A stretch of 37,632 bases of DNA from Bacteroidia bacterium (GCA_030538215.1 JAUNUM010000019.1:1-37632), one strand, 5' to 3'; numbered from the stretch's first letter, positions 23,695 through 32,888 are shown. Program-made: numbers and translations. The notes: generated from the sequence alone by a model not told the origin.

Positions 23695-24858
23695 TTATTT
23701 TCCCATTACTATTGATTTACCACCGGTGGCAGCTGCTCTGGCTCCTCTTGAAAGCGTATTGACTGCTCCACCTAAGCCGGTCGAAGTAACAATCCACGTT
23801 GACACGGTAGGAGTTGTTAATACAGCTATACCACTAATTAAGAAACTTACTATTACCATACCGAAAGAAATTAAGCCGTTAGAGGCAAGGAATAACAACT
23901 TATCCTTATCAGCCAACCCACCTGTTTCGGTAACCATTTCCTGATAACGTTCAATCTCGGCAGTTAATGCAAAATCCTGAATCGTATTGCAAACGGTCAA
24001 AATAATAAAAGCCACCACAACATAAAACTGCACCGAGATAAACCGAGATAACCAAGTTGAAAAACTATCCCTGAACATCGGAAAAATTGAAAAAGCTACC
24101 GCAATTGGACCCAACATTATTAATACCCCGGAATAGATGATTTGTATAAGAAAAATGGCATAAACACATATTCGTAAAATCCACAGAGCGAGAAGCTCTA
24201 CCAATTGTGTAAAAATCATTTGTAATCCAATTTGCATTTTAAGTTTAAATTTTACCATTGGTTGAACGACCAAATCAAATCCTTTTTTTATAGCGCCTGT
24301 AGCCATCTCTTTTAGATTATCTAAAAAGGTTTTCTTTCCCGATTCTACAGCAATTTCATTCTTAGCTGCTTCTTCAAAAAGATGTTCAATGGCGCTTTTT
24401 TGTAAAAAAGCTCTTTTTATTCTTAACTCATTAATACCTAAAGTACTTTCGTGATATTGAGTAGATGCTTTATTCGCTAGTAAATCCATTGGAGCTTCCA
24501 CAATAGCAATGAATTCAGTCCAAAAAAGAATGACAAATAACAACGCGAAAGGACGCAAAAGTGGCATAATTTGCATCTTCCCCCCGGTCATCATTTCATA
24601 AGATTTTTGGGCAAAAAAGGCCAACGCTGCAACCCCTCCGATAGCTCGAGCAATATCTGTAAAGGCAGTCCATTTAGACATTACGACTTTTCTGTAATCG
24701 ACTAAAAAAGCTTTCATAAACCAGTCCTCAATGATGTTCCCACCCTGTAGAAATTGCACTGCTTTTTCAATATCTTCACTATTTGGTGGTTGTTCTTGCC
24801 CGAATAATACTATAGGTATCAGCAGAACTGCGCTTGTTATCAATATTTTTCTTGTCAT
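23695..24858 (-). CDS. traJ: Conjugation protein TraJ (VirB6-like channel)
   Basis: This 387-aa polytopic membrane protein starts with a signal-like segment. Membrane segments are visible around 75-85, 100-120, 215-245, 275-300 and 325-345. It contains the TraJ-type stretches ARAIGGVAALAFFAQKSYEM and FALLFVILFWTEFI. TraJ would form the inner-membrane pore. Position between the DUF5045-like gene and TraK is canonical. Confidence 0.9.
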   Translation of the reverse strand: MTRKILITSAVLLIPIVLFGQEQPPNSEDIEKAVQFLQGGNIIEDWFMKAFLVDYRKVVMSKWTAFTDIARAIGGVAALAFFAQKSYEMMTGGKMQIMPLLRPFALLFVILFWTEFIAIVEAPMDLLANKASTQYHESTLGINELRIKRAFLQKSAIEHLFEEAAKNEIAVESGKKTFLDNLKEMATGAIKKGFDLVVQPMVKFKLKMQIGLQMIFTQLVELLALWILRICVYAIFLIQIIYSGVLIMLGPIAVAFSIFPMFRDSFSTWLSRFISVQFYVVVAFIILTVCNTIQDFALTAEIERYQEMVTETGGLADKDKLLFLASNGLISFGMVIVSFLISGIAVLTTPTVSTWIVTSTGLGGAVNTLSRGARAAATGGKSIVMGK

Positions 24859-24862
24859 AAGA

Positions 24863-25675
24863 TTAAAATTTACGGTTAATTTTATGTATGATATCTTTCA
24901 TTATCTTGTAATCGTTCATATCCTTAAACTTACTGTAATCAATATCGTAAGGTTCTGTATTTGTGTTGTTGCTTTTAAAGCTTTGATAAACTGTTGAAAT
25001 GTAGATTTTATGATTTAAAGAGGCATCAAACGAACGAAAATCATCTAAAATTCTATGGTAAAAAATCAGCCTTTGCCCTCTCTCCATATCATTATTAAAG
25101 GCCGTACTCAACCTGTCTTTAAGAAGTTCCATTTCTTCGACAACCTTTTCTTCGATTCCGGTTTTCCGCAATATACTTGCTACTTGAAAACTCACTTTTT
25201 TATCATAGTATGGATTCAATTTATTATACTCAGAAATTGGCTTTAATACCTCTCTAAAATAAAGGATATAAATCGGATCGGCTTTTGCAGTTGTTTTATC
25301 ATAATACATCAGTTCTTCAACAGCTTCATTGCCTACCACATCACTTTTCTCTTTTACTTGCTTTGCATATAAATAAGAATTATGCGCAGAGATGTATCTC
25401 TGGTTTTGTAACCCTGTAGGCTTTAATGGACGAATATCTTCACCGTTTTTATATCGTTTATTCCGTCTTGGGGCAAACAAACCCCAAACAAGCCCATAGT
25501 TAGGGTTTGTCTGAACACCTAAAAAGTATTTAGGATATGGCCTAAACTCTCCCCAGGACTTATGGACCATTCTTTCATTATGCGCTCTAAGCGATTTATC
25601 TTGAATGTGTATTACTTGTGCTGAAAGACTACCACAAAGAACTGCAACAATCAATGTTAAAATATTTTTTTTCAT
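24863..25675 (-). CDS. Secreted protein of the transfer operon (possibly DUF5045)
   Basis: This is a 270-aa protein with a signal peptide (LCGSLSAQ). The mature N-terminus is rich in aromatic residues and Arg (SWGEFRPYPKYFLGVQTNPN), and the C-terminal half is helical. Secreted proteins of this size occur between the TraI and TraJ genes of Bacteroidetes conjugation clusters and are called DUF5045, but I am not certain of the match. Its start overlaps the VirB5-like gene by four bases. Confidence 0.6.
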   Translation of the reverse strand: MKKNILTLIVAVLCGSLSAQVIHIQDKSLRAHNERMVHKSWGEFRPYPKYFLGVQTNPNYGLVWGLFAPRRNKRYKNGEDIRPLKPTGLQNQRYISAHNSYLYAKQVKEKSDVVGNEAVEELMYYDKTTAKADPIYILYFREVLKPISEYNKLNPYYDKKVSFQVASILRKTGIEEKVVEEMELLKDRLSTAFNNDMERGQRLIFYHRILDDFRSFDASLNHKIYISTVYQSFKSNNTNTEPYDIDYSKFKDMNDYKIMKDIIHKINRKF

Positions 25676-26349
25676 AATCCTAAATATTTACTGCGTCTAA
25701 TTATATCTCCAACAATTCTCCTATCTTGTCCTATCCAATCCTTAAAAGGATTAATACTTTTCCAAAAACCATCCGCTTTAGCAAAATAAATGTGTTCTCT
25801 CATAAGGCTAAGATTTGCGTTTATAAGACTTAACCTAACAGAAACATCCCTAAGCAATTCATCTCTTTGTTGATAATTCATCAGGATATTATTTTCACCA
25901 CCGGTCAATGCAATCTTAGTAACCATTTCAGATAATGCAAGCGAGTGGTACACCAGATTGTTAATGTAATTTCTCACAAAAACAGCATACTGCGGTTCCG
26001 ATGCTATTTCAGCACGCAAACCATCAATATTTTTAAAAATATCCCCAATTTGTGTGGCTATTTGTTTTACCTGCAAACTGTTTTTAAAAGCAGAGTTAAC
26101 GTTCAAAAGTGCATCGTGCACTTTCTTTTTAGCCACTAAGAACTTTGCCAAATTTTTGTTTGCATCGTTCAAATAGTCATTTGATTTACGTGTAATGTTT
26201 TCAAATTGCATTTCACTTGCCATACGCATAAGATTATTTTCCAGCACAATAACAAAATTTCTTCGGTCGTAAAAAAGTGTTACATACTTTTGTGAATACA
26301 TCAAACACGATATTTTTATAAAACAGATTAAAAAAATTAACTTTTTCAT
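25672..26349 (-). CDS. VirB5/TraI-like secreted protein, third paralogue
   Basis: This is one of three tandem paralogues. It has 225 aa, a signal peptide, a helical body and the C-terminal signature PFKDWIGQDRRIVGDIIRRS. The first paralogue ends in nearly the same way. VirB5-like TraI proteins (DUF4141) are helical and lie at the tip or base of the pilus. It overlaps both neighbours by four bases (ATGA), so all three copies should be made in similar amounts. Confidence 0.75.
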   Translation of the reverse strand: MKKLIFLICFIKISCLMYSQKYVTLFYDRRNFVIVLENNLMRMASEMQFENITRKSNDYLNDANKNLAKFLVAKKKVHDALLNVNSAFKNSLQVKQIATQIGDIFKNIDGLRAEIASEPQYAVFVRNYINNLVYHSLALSEMVTKIALTGGENNILMNYQQRDELLRDVSVRLSLINANLSLMREHIYFAKADGFWKSINPFKDWIGQDRRIVGDIIRRSKYLGL

Positions 26350-27002
26350 AACTGATGTGCTTTATTGATAATTTCTTTTACTAAGTCAACTTCTTTGGTT
26401 GCCCAATTCGTCCATTTAATTTTTTGTAACCTTACCGATTGTTTACCAAAAATCACGGCTAAATACGCATTTCTTGAAATATTTTCAATGGTACGAAGCT
26501 CGTTCAATATAAAATCGGTAATAATTTTTCTGTCTGCATTATCGAGTTGAAATAAGGATTTCCCGGTAAGAACTAAACCAGTTATATACTTACTTAAAAG
26601 CCTTGTTTTATCAACAAAATTTAATTCTTCCTGTAATGCAAACACCGCCCAAACCGGATTCTTCTCCAATTCATAAATTAATCGTGATTGGTTCTCAATG
26701 GTTCTTTTTATTATCCTCGATGATTCAGCAGTTAAAAAATAAGTATCTATTACCAACCCTAACGATTGCAGACGTTTTTGAGTTTTAGAATAGGATTCTT
26801 TTAATTTACTTACTTCATTTTCGTTTAAATTAGACATTAACGTTTCTTTATTTTGAGACATATGGAGTTCTTTTTGTCTCTCGTGTTCTTTCAAAGATTG
26901 ATCTATTCCTGTATGAATTGAGTAGAAACAGACATAATCCTTTTGTGCGCTTGCGTATAAACAAACGAATAAGCACAACAAAACAAAAATAATTTTTTTC
27001 AT
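26346..27002 (-). CDS. VirB5/TraI-like secreted protein, second paralogue
   Basis: The 218-aa protein has a cleavable signal (VCLYASAQ) and a helical body with the same framework as its neighbours, for example RLIYELEKNPVWAVFALQEE, which matches the FVRENPEYSVFALPAV segment of the first paralogue. It lacks the C-terminal RDW-x-DQD-x-R signature, ending in NWATKEVDLVKEIINKAHQL. It is the most diverged of the three. Confidence 0.7.
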   Translation of the reverse strand: MKKIIFVLLCLFVCLYASAQKDYVCFYSIHTGIDQSLKEHERQKELHMSQNKETLMSNLNENEVSKLKESYSKTQKRLQSLGLVIDTYFLTAESSRIIKRTIENQSRLIYELEKNPVWAVFALQEELNFVDKTRLLSKYITGLVLTGKSLFQLDNADRKIITDFILNELRTIENISRNAYLAVIFGKQSVRLQKIKWTNWATKEVDLVKEIINKAHQL

Positions 27003-27661
27003 AATCCTAAATATTCACTACGTCTGATTATATCCCGCATAAGCCTAACATCTTGGTCAACCCAATCTCTGAAAGGATTTAAAGAGTTCCAAAAACCTAT
27101 TCTTTTTGCGTTTTCCAATGTATAAAGAACATTCCACGCACTGGAAGCCAATAACCGTGCTTCAATATAAACATTGTTTAGTAGCTCTCGTCGTTGTCCG
27201 CTATTCATCATATTAGCTTCCCCCCCCAGTAAAATTTGTCCTACTTCGATGGATAATCTCGTCATTCTATTACTGAAAGAATTTACCGCCGGAAGTGCAA
27301 AAACAGAATATTCAGGATTTTCCCTTACGAATTTGGTTATTTCTCCTCCGTAATTTATAACTCTCTGGCAACTTTGGTAAATTTCCTTTACGGTGTAAGC
27401 ATCCCGCAAGGCCGCCGACACCTCGTTTAACCCTTTAACTACCTTGTTCTGCAATTCGTTTGCTTTCTGCATTTGCGAAAAAACAAGCAATTGCGCACGT
27501 TCAATTTTGTTCAAATTGTCGTTTGTTTCTTCTTGCTTCTTTTTCAAAAGTTGTCCCTGTGCTGCCATTGCCGGCGCAGTTAGCACATCCACATAAACAA
27601 TTTGTGATTTTACGATTAACGTAAAAAACAACAGCAATGAAATAGTAATAATTTTCTTCAT
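26999..27661 (-). CDS. traI: VirB5/TraI-like secreted protein, first paralogue
   Basis: The 220-aa protein follows TraG with a four-base overlap, exactly where TraI (DUF4141, VirB5-like) lies in Bacteroides conjugation operons. It has a signal peptide (LIVKSQ), a long helical body, and the ending PFRDWVDQDVRLMRDIIRRS. The same ending in the third copy shows duplication. It is probably the ancestral member. Confidence 0.78.
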   Translation of the reverse strand: MKKIITISLLLFFTLIVKSQIVYVDVLTAPAMAAQGQLLKKKQEETNDNLNKIERAQLLVFSQMQKANELQNKVVKGLNEVSAALRDAYTVKEIYQSCQRVINYGGEITKFVRENPEYSVFALPAVNSFSNRMTRLSIEVGQILLGGEANMMNSGQRRELLNNVYIEARLLASSAWNVLYTLENAKRIGFWNSLNPFRDWVDQDVRLMRDIIRRSEYLGL

Positions 27662-30600
27662 ACGGCTATTTTATTAATATTTAAAATTGTTTCAATCGGT
27701 TGATTAATACCTTTCTTATTTATAATATATTGCTGAATCGTGTTTCCTTTTTCTTTATATAAATCTTTCAGATAGGGAATATATTTAGTAGGAATGTATT
27801 CAAAGAAAGCATACAAAATAGAAAGAGTCATTTTGATATCAGTATTCAGTTCTTTCTGGATATAACTAATTTCATCGAGAGCTTTCTCCAAATCATTATT
27901 GAGTGCCTCTTTAAAAATATTTATAATTTTTTTCTCGGGGAATTCGGTCGTATAAACCATATATTGTTGGGATGAAACTTCCACACCGTAAACATCGCCC
28001 TTAGTTCCGACTTTCATATAAAATTCCTTGAAGTACGCTCGATTCCTTTTATTATCTAATTGATTTATTGTAAAAATTTTACGTTCGTCCACTTCATCAA
28101 TACCCAGCAAATCCGCAATGGGTTTAAACTTATTGGCATATTTTGATTGCTCCATTAAAATAGTGGTGTCCGCGTTATTTACAATGGCATCTTTAACGAT
28201 TTCATTTCCTACCAAGTCGTCAATTTCTTGTGAAACCACCCAAACAGCACCGTAAAACTTTCGAACCGTTTTAAAAAGATATTTTATATATTCAGCCATT
28301 TGTGCGTTGGTTACAGCTTTCCAAGCTTCTTCTATAACCAATGTTTTGCGACAATTGCGTAATCTCATTTTTTGCGTAAACAAGTCCATAATAATGAGAA
28401 TTACAATAGGGAATAACTGTTTATTACCTTGTATGTTGTCTATTTCAAAAACAATAAACCTCTCATTAAATAATGATGTGTCTACATCTTCATTTAAGAT
28501 CCTATCAAACAAACCGCCTTTATAGAAAGGAGACAGGTTTGTGAAAAATACGGTAGAACTGAAATTTCGTTCGTTGTCAATTCGTGACTTTTCTCTTTTT
28601 TTGATTATTTGCGGTATTTTGATTTCGGCATATTCGTAAAAACTATTAAATGATAATTCAGTAACTTTTAACTTATTAGCTAATTCCGTTGCTCTCCTCT
28701 TAATGAGAGAAGTGTATATTTTTTGCAAATGCAGAAAATTATAGTTTTGATTATCGACGGTTGAATAAATCACCACTTCCGTTGAAACATCATCATAAAC
28801 CTTTTTATTCTTCTTGTTCGACAAAACGTCATAAGCCTCAATAATCTTCACTGCTTCATCGTTATTATCACCCTTTATTACGTCTGGATGATTAATTTTA
28901 ATCAAACGACGATAAGATTGTCGGATTTCTTCGTCAGATGCATCAGAGCCAACACCTAAAACACGATAATAATTCTCATCGGAATGTTCCATATCGTATC
29001 TTTTTTTTGCGGACTCCCAATATTTGTTCTTTTCAAAATCTTCATTTTCATTGATGAACTCCTCTATAAAATCGTTATCTTTATCCTCAAAACTGACATA
29101 ATCTTCATCAAAGTAGGATTTATAAAATCCCGTAACACACTCCCTGATAATATTAATTTCAAAGGTTGAAATACCAGAACGGTTCTTGTTGTTGTAAATA
29201 GTGCAAATTAATCCTATTAAAAATTCTATTTTTTCTAAATTATATTCTGACAGAGCAATTTTAAAAGGATTCATTGTAATGGGCTCATCTTCGGAATGAG
29301 TAATATAACGCCCATTGCAATATTCACATAAGTTAGAATAACTATGCCCTACATCTATAATCACAATGTCGTTACCGTTATTATATTCCTGCTCCAATTT
29401 GTTATTCATATTGAAAGACTTTCCGGTACCACTTCCACCTATTACCAACCCATTTCTGTTTGATATCAACCCTTTTTTCATTGGCAGTTCTACGGGATCA
29501 ACCATAATGGGAACACCTTGCCTGTTAGCATAAAAGTGAGAGATGGTCCCAGCATCGTCTAAGCGATAGGACTCTTTAAAAAAAAAACACAAAGCCACAT
29601 CTGAGGTTGTTAGAAATAAATCTTTATCAAATATTATATTGGAATTACCGGTGATGGAAGATTCAAAAAGTTGCATTTGATTAAAACTGTTTTTAGAAAC
29701 AGACACCCCTTGCATAAAAAAGCCGGATTCAATCTTATTGAATGTTTTGTTTAAATCAACTTCATTTTTTGCGCAAATACCCAATGAAAAAGAAGAAAAA
29801 ACAAGCAATTGATTGTTTTTTGCTATGTCGCTCAAAACATTTTCGATGTCATTAAACGTTATATCGTTCAAAGGGTCTTTGATGCTGGCTGCCCGATTAC
29901 GTTTCTGCTCCAGCATCCGCACCATTTTTAATTGCGGGGGAATATGAATTATCTGATTGTAAATTAGGTATTCGAAATCATCCACACCGTTAATTATATT
30001 GACAAAATCAACCGGATATTCTTTATCCAAGGCTACTCCTTTTTGATTCAGAAAAGGCGACACATCACTGGGAAGTATTACATTCTCCGTATCTATCAAT
30101 TTTACGGTCTTAATGAATTTATCATTAGATTTTAAACAATTATCAAAACCTTTAAAGTTGTCGAAACTATATGTTATGCTGTTGAAATTAAGGCATAGTT
30201 GTCTGTTTACAAAATCTAATATTTCTTCTTTTTGCAAAACCTTAGGAGAAAAATTATCTTCCTCTAAAATTTGCAATATCTTATCTATCTTGTTAATAAA
30301 TAAATTAATCTTTTGCTCATTGTGTGAATACTTTCTATCCACTAAAAACGTTAGGGAAAGGACTGTTTTCAACTGTTTAAAAACTCGTCCTTCAAAATGC
30401 TGTTGATAGGCATTTTTTAAATAATTATCAAAAACTTTAGGCTTGTATTGACTTTTTGAAATAACATCTGTTTTGTGAAGAATCATATTTTCCCCCAATA
30501 TTTTCACAATGTTATTAAGAGTAGCGTGGAAATATAAATAGTTTTTTTCATCAGCGGAATACTCTTTAACCGGATTGGTTATTTCAATATAAAATACCGG

Positions 30601-30687
30601 ATTACCCACACTTGTAATAAAAAACAAATGCTTGTAATTTGTTTCAAATTGAATAAACGGATATACTATTTCAACCTTTTTTTTCAT
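27658..30687 (-). CDS. traG: TraG/VirB4 transfer ATPase with an inserted DnaJ J-domain
   Basis: This ATPase powers pilus and channel assembly. It is 1009 aa, long for Bacteroides TraG (about 830 from memory). Walker A is GGSGTGKS at 417-424 (Lys423), and the Walker B region LVIEEAW at 783-789 (Glu786-Glu787), so the motor is intact. Between them, residues about 571-634 form a complete J-domain: NYYRVLGVGSDASDEEI, helix II RQSYRRLIKIN, the HPD triad H600-P601-D602, helix III IIEAYDVLSNKKN and KKVYDD. It is preceded by an acidic linker (about 535-570). The reading frame is continuous, so it is one polypeptide. The insert could recruit DnaK. It overlaps TraF by 17 bases. Confidence 0.95.
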   Translation of the reverse strand: MKKKVEIVYPFIQFETNYKHLFFITSVGNPVFYIEITNPVKEYSADEKNYLYFHATLNNIVKILGENMILHKTDVISKSQYKPKVFDNYLKNAYQQHFEGRVFKQLKTVLSLTFLVDRKYSHNEQKINLFINKIDKILQILEEDNFSPKVLQKEEILDFVNRQLCLNFNSITYSFDNFKGFDNCLKSNDKFIKTVKLIDTENVILPSDVSPFLNQKGVALDKEYPVDFVNIINGVDDFEYLIYNQIIHIPPQLKMVRMLEQKRNRAASIKDPLNDITFNDIENVLSDIAKNNQLLVFSSFSLGICAKNEVDLNKTFNKIESGFFMQGVSVSKNSFNQMQLFESSITGNSNIIFDKDLFLTTSDVALCFFFKESYRLDDAGTISHFYANRQGVPIMVDPVELPMKKGLISNRNGLVIGGSGTGKSFNMNNKLEQEYNNGNDIVIIDVGHSYSNLCEYCNGRYITHSEDEPITMNPFKIALSEYNLEKIEFLIGLICTIYNNKNRSGISTFEINIIRECVTGFYKSYFDEDYVSFEDKDNDFIEEFINENEDFEKNKYWESAKKRYDMEHSDENYYRVLGVGSDASDEEIRQSYRRLIKINHPDVIKGDNNDEAVKIIEAYDVLSNKKNKKVYDDVSTEVVIYSTVDNQNYNFLHLQKIYTSLIKRRATELANKLKVTELSFNSFYEYAEIKIPQIIKKREKSRIDNERNFSSTVFFTNLSPFYKGGLFDRILNEDVDTSLFNERFIVFEIDNIQGNKQLFPIVILIIMDLFTQKMRLRNCRKTLVIEEAWKAVTNAQMAEYIKYLFKTVRKFYGAVWVVSQEIDDLVGNEIVKDAIVNNADTTILMEQSKYANKFKPIADLLGIDEVDERKIFTINQLDNKRNRAYFKEFYMKVGTKGDVYGVEVSSQQYMVYTTEFPEKKIINIFKEALNNDLEKALDEISYIQKELNTDIKMTLSILYAFFEYIPTKYIPYLKDLYKEKGNTIQQYIINKKGINQPIETILNINKIAV

Positions 30688-30967
30688 ATTTAAAAATCTC
30701 TTTTTTTCTTACTAAAAACACTTTTCCGTTATCGTCTCGAATATTGTAAAGACTTCTCGACTGTTTTTTAAAAGTGTAAGTGAGCCCACCTCCTAAAATC
30801 ATAACAATGACAATAATTCCTACCAAAGAACTCACTAATGTGAGCATAAAAACACCTATGACTAAAGCTGCGATAATGGTACCAATTCCCCAATAAATAT
30901 ACCGCCCTTTAAATCCCTTGAATACCAAAGGTGCTTGTAACCCTTTATAAACTGTAAACTTTTCCAT
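30671..30967 (-). CDS. traF: Conjugation protein TraF (DUF4133, VirB3-like)
   Basis: The 98-aa protein has two adjacent membrane segments (about 25-45 and 48-65) and the N-terminal FTVYKGLQAPLVFKGFKGRY, characteristic of DUF4133. It sits just upstream of TraG, overlapping it by 17 bases, like VirB3 before VirB4. Confidence 0.9.
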   Translation of the reverse strand: MEKFTVYKGLQAPLVFKGFKGRYIYWGIGTIIAALVIGVFMLTLVSSLVGIIVIVMILGGGLTYTFKKQSRSLYNIRDDNGKVFLVRKKEIFKYEKKG

Positions 30968-30980
30968 TCAAAATAAATAT

Positions 30981-31011
30981 AGGGAGACGCCGTCAATGAC
31001 GGCCTCTCCCT
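30981..31011 (-). terminator. Strong hairpin between traE and traF
   Basis: AGGGAGA-C-GCCGTCA is followed after one base by TGACGGC-C-TCTCCCT, a near-perfect hairpin with one C-C mismatch. The minus-strand side is followed by TATATTTATTTT. It may be a partial terminator or an RNA-stabilising hairpin that lets the pilin gene traE be made in excess over the genes downstream. Confidence 0.7.
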
Positions 31012-31021
31012 TTGCATTTTT

Positions 31022-31315
31022 TTATGTGAAAAATGCTGTAATAACAGTTGGAACTACAAGCAAGAAAATCAGTGCTCCACCCCACATCATCAATTCCTTG
31101 TTCACATCCTGGTCACCGTTGTTCCATTTAACGTAGACTCGGATACCGCCAACCAAACCAACAACCCCACCAATGGCATACATCAGCGTTGTTATTGCAG
31201 GAATATATTCCTTAATCTTTGTTGCTGCATCCCGGATACCTTGTTCACCTTGTGCCCACATTGGGAACGTTACTGCTAAAAGCAGTAAAAAAATAATAGA
31301 AGCTTTTCTGTTCAT
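31022..31315 (-). CDS. traE: Conjugation protein TraE (DUF4134, pilin-like)
   Basis: This 97-aa protein has a signal peptide (FPMWAQ), two membrane segments (about 40-58 and 78-97) and the DUF4134 pattern YAIGGVVGLVGGIRVYVKWN. It corresponds in place and topology to VirB2 pilin. A strong hairpin follows the gene. Confidence 0.9.
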   Translation of the reverse strand: MNRKASIIFLLLLAVTFPMWAQGEQGIRDAATKIKEYIPAITTLMYAIGGVVGLVGGIRVYVKWNNGDQDVNKELMMWGGALIFLLVVPTVITAFFT

Positions 31316-31350
31316 TGTTTTGCATTTTAAGTGATTAATTAAAATTAAGT

Positions 31351-31755
31351 TTATAAAAATAAATCTCTTGTTAGTTTCAGAGAATCTACACCAAATTGAA
31401 TGCGTGATTGATGAAAAGAAGATACCAGTTCATCATATTGAGACACCGTGTTTGAAATATTTTCTTGAACATCCCGTTCGTCAAACGTATAAGCATCATC
31501 AGTTAACGGAACATCTTCTATATTGGTCCTATCATCAATATTGGGTAATTCAGTATCGGTTTCAGTCGTTGAATTATCAAAATAATTATCAGTGCCGTAT
31601 TGATGCATTTCTTCATCAAAACTGTAACCGGTAATAGTTACATCCTGAAAATCACTCTCTTTTTTTCGTTTTCCTTTTGTGTCCAGAAATATTATAACAG
31701 CATAATAAACAGCCATTGCAAACAGCGAAACCAGTAAAAATTTTATGTAGCTCAT
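31351..31755 (-). CDS. Small membrane protein of the tra operon (TraC/TraD position)
   Basis: This 134-aa protein has one N-terminal membrane segment (residues 4-24) followed by an acidic, Thr/Asp-rich cytoplasmic or periplasmic tail of low complexity. It fills the TraC/TraD position of Bacteroides systems but the sequence does not decide the family. Its start overlaps the TraB-like stop by four bases. Confidence 0.55.
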   Translation of the reverse strand: MSYIKFLLVSLFAMAVYYAVIIFLDTKGKRKKESDFQDVTITGYSFDEEMHQYGTDNYFDNSTTETDTELPNIDDRTNIEDVPLTDDAYTFDERDVQENISNTVSQYDELVSSFHQSRIQFGVDSLKLTRDLFL

Positions 31756-32084
31756 TTTCTAAATTTTAAATTTTGGTTTATCAATTTTTTTATTTCCGGT
31801 TGCTCATAAAAATCATCCAATAATAGCCTTAGCAAATCCTTTGGATTAATATCGAGCAAGGGTAACACAATTTTATCTCGATGTTCCATTTGGATGGTAA
31901 TTCGTTTCTTGGGCGAATTATCTAAATCCTGACTATCCAACTTTGACAATAATTCCTGTAAAGAATTAATTGTTTTTTCTTTAGCCTTAGCCCTGCCTCT
32001 TCTTCGGGTAGAAATAACAGTAGGTTTACGCAAACCTTCTGCTTCTTGTTTCTCACGTTCTAATTTGTCTATAATATCTGTCAT
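31752..32084 (-). CDS. traB: TraB-like protein (DUF3408-type)
   Basis: The 110-aa protein is basic and soluble, with a Lys/Arg-rich region (RRRGRAKAKEK, about 27-37) and a C-terminal helical part (KDLLRLLLDDFYEQPEIKKL). In Bacteroides elements a DUF3408 TraB follows the ParA-like TraA. Position fits well; the family call is moderate. It lies 8 bases downstream of traA and may be its DNA-binding partner, as ParB is to ParA. Confidence 0.6.
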   Translation of the reverse strand: MTDIIDKLEREKQEAEGLRKPTVISTRRRGRAKAKEKTINSLQELLSKLDSQDLDNSPKKRITIQMEHRDKIVLPLLDINPKDLLRLLLDDFYEQPEIKKLINQNLKFRK

Positions 32085-32092
32085 ACAAAAAA

Positions 32093-32731
32093 TTATTTAT
32101 TGAATATCTTTAAGTACATTTCATTAAAAGCATCGACGGTTCTCTCGTGTGTTTGCTTGTCAATGGCAACTGTTGTTAATAAATTAATACTATTAATGTC
32201 CGCGACATTGTTGTTACAAACAAAATATCCATTGGCTGAAATCAAAGCTTTGGCTTTTTCCAAAGCTTCTTTTTTCACGGTAGATTTTATCCGGTTAGCC
32301 AGGACAATTATTTTACTCTCATCAAATTTAAAATGTGAATAAGATTTTAACCAAGTCAGGGTTGATGGCAGCGTTTTTTTATCGAAAGAAAACGGAACTA
32401 TTATATTATCGCAACGACTGGCCAAAAACAAATTTTTAAAATCGAGCACCCCGGAAGAATCAACAACAGCTATTTTATCATCAGTACCTGAAAACTCGGC
32501 AAACATTTTATTGATGGAATCTTCATCATCCACATTAATATACTGCACATCAAATAAGAAAGAATTGTCAAAATGTGTTTTATCCATTTGATGCATTTGA
32601 AACAATGATTGTTGCTCATCAGTATCAAATACAGTAACCAAATGTCCTTTAATCGACAAATAAAATGAGAAAGCAGTAGCTAAAGTCGTCTTCCCACATC
32701 CACCCTTTTGATTAGAGAAAATAATAATCAT
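32093..32731 (-). CDS. traA: ParA-family ATPase TraA
   Basis: The 212-aa protein has the deviant Walker motif KGGCGKTTLA (residues 9-18), the signature of ParA/MinD ATPases, and a switch region at VVDSSG near residue 90. It is compact, without an N-terminal HTH. In Bacteroides elements a ParA-like TraA opens the transfer operon. A role in placing DNA or the apparatus is expected; it may also serve plasmid partition since no other par gene is in the window. Confidence 0.85.
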   Translation of the reverse strand: MIIIFSNQKGGCGKTTLATAFSFYLSIKGHLVTVFDTDEQQSLFQMHQMDKTHFDNSFLFDVQYINVDDEDSINKMFAEFSGTDDKIAVVDSSGVLDFKNLFLASRCDNIIVPFSFDKKTLPSTLTWLKSYSHFKFDESKIIVLANRIKSTVKKEALEKAKALISANGYFVCNNNVADINSINLLTTVAIDKQTHERTVDAFNEMYLKIFNK

Positions 32732-32759
32732 ATCTTTTTATTGGTTAGAAAAAATAAAA

Positions 32760-32801
32760 GCGCACTGCAAAATTTTCATTTAAGAAAACTTTGCTATGCG
32801 C
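32760..32801 (-). terminator. Large hairpin: mob-operon terminator or tra leader attenuator
   Basis: GCGCACTGCAAAATTTTC (32760-32777) and GAAAACTTTGCTATGCGC (32784-32801) pair at 16 of 18 positions with a 6-base loop. On the minus strand the hairpin is followed by TTTTATTTTTT and then the traA start 29 bases on. It would stop transcripts from the relaxase gene, or control entry into the tra operon. Confidence 0.65.
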
Positions 32802-32876
32802 AACAATAATCAGCAACCGATTAAATTTTTCGATTACTGGGATATATAATTTTTTTATATTAATATATGTTAAATG

Positions 32877-32888
32877 CCCCCCCCCCCC
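32877..32888. repeat. Run of 12 C bases
   Basis: A homopolymer of 12 C lies in the space between relaxase and traA, flanked on the right by a GTTAACATTATTTAAC-like inverted sequence. Such runs slip in replication, so promoter spacing for the tra genes could vary. Confidence 0.8.
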
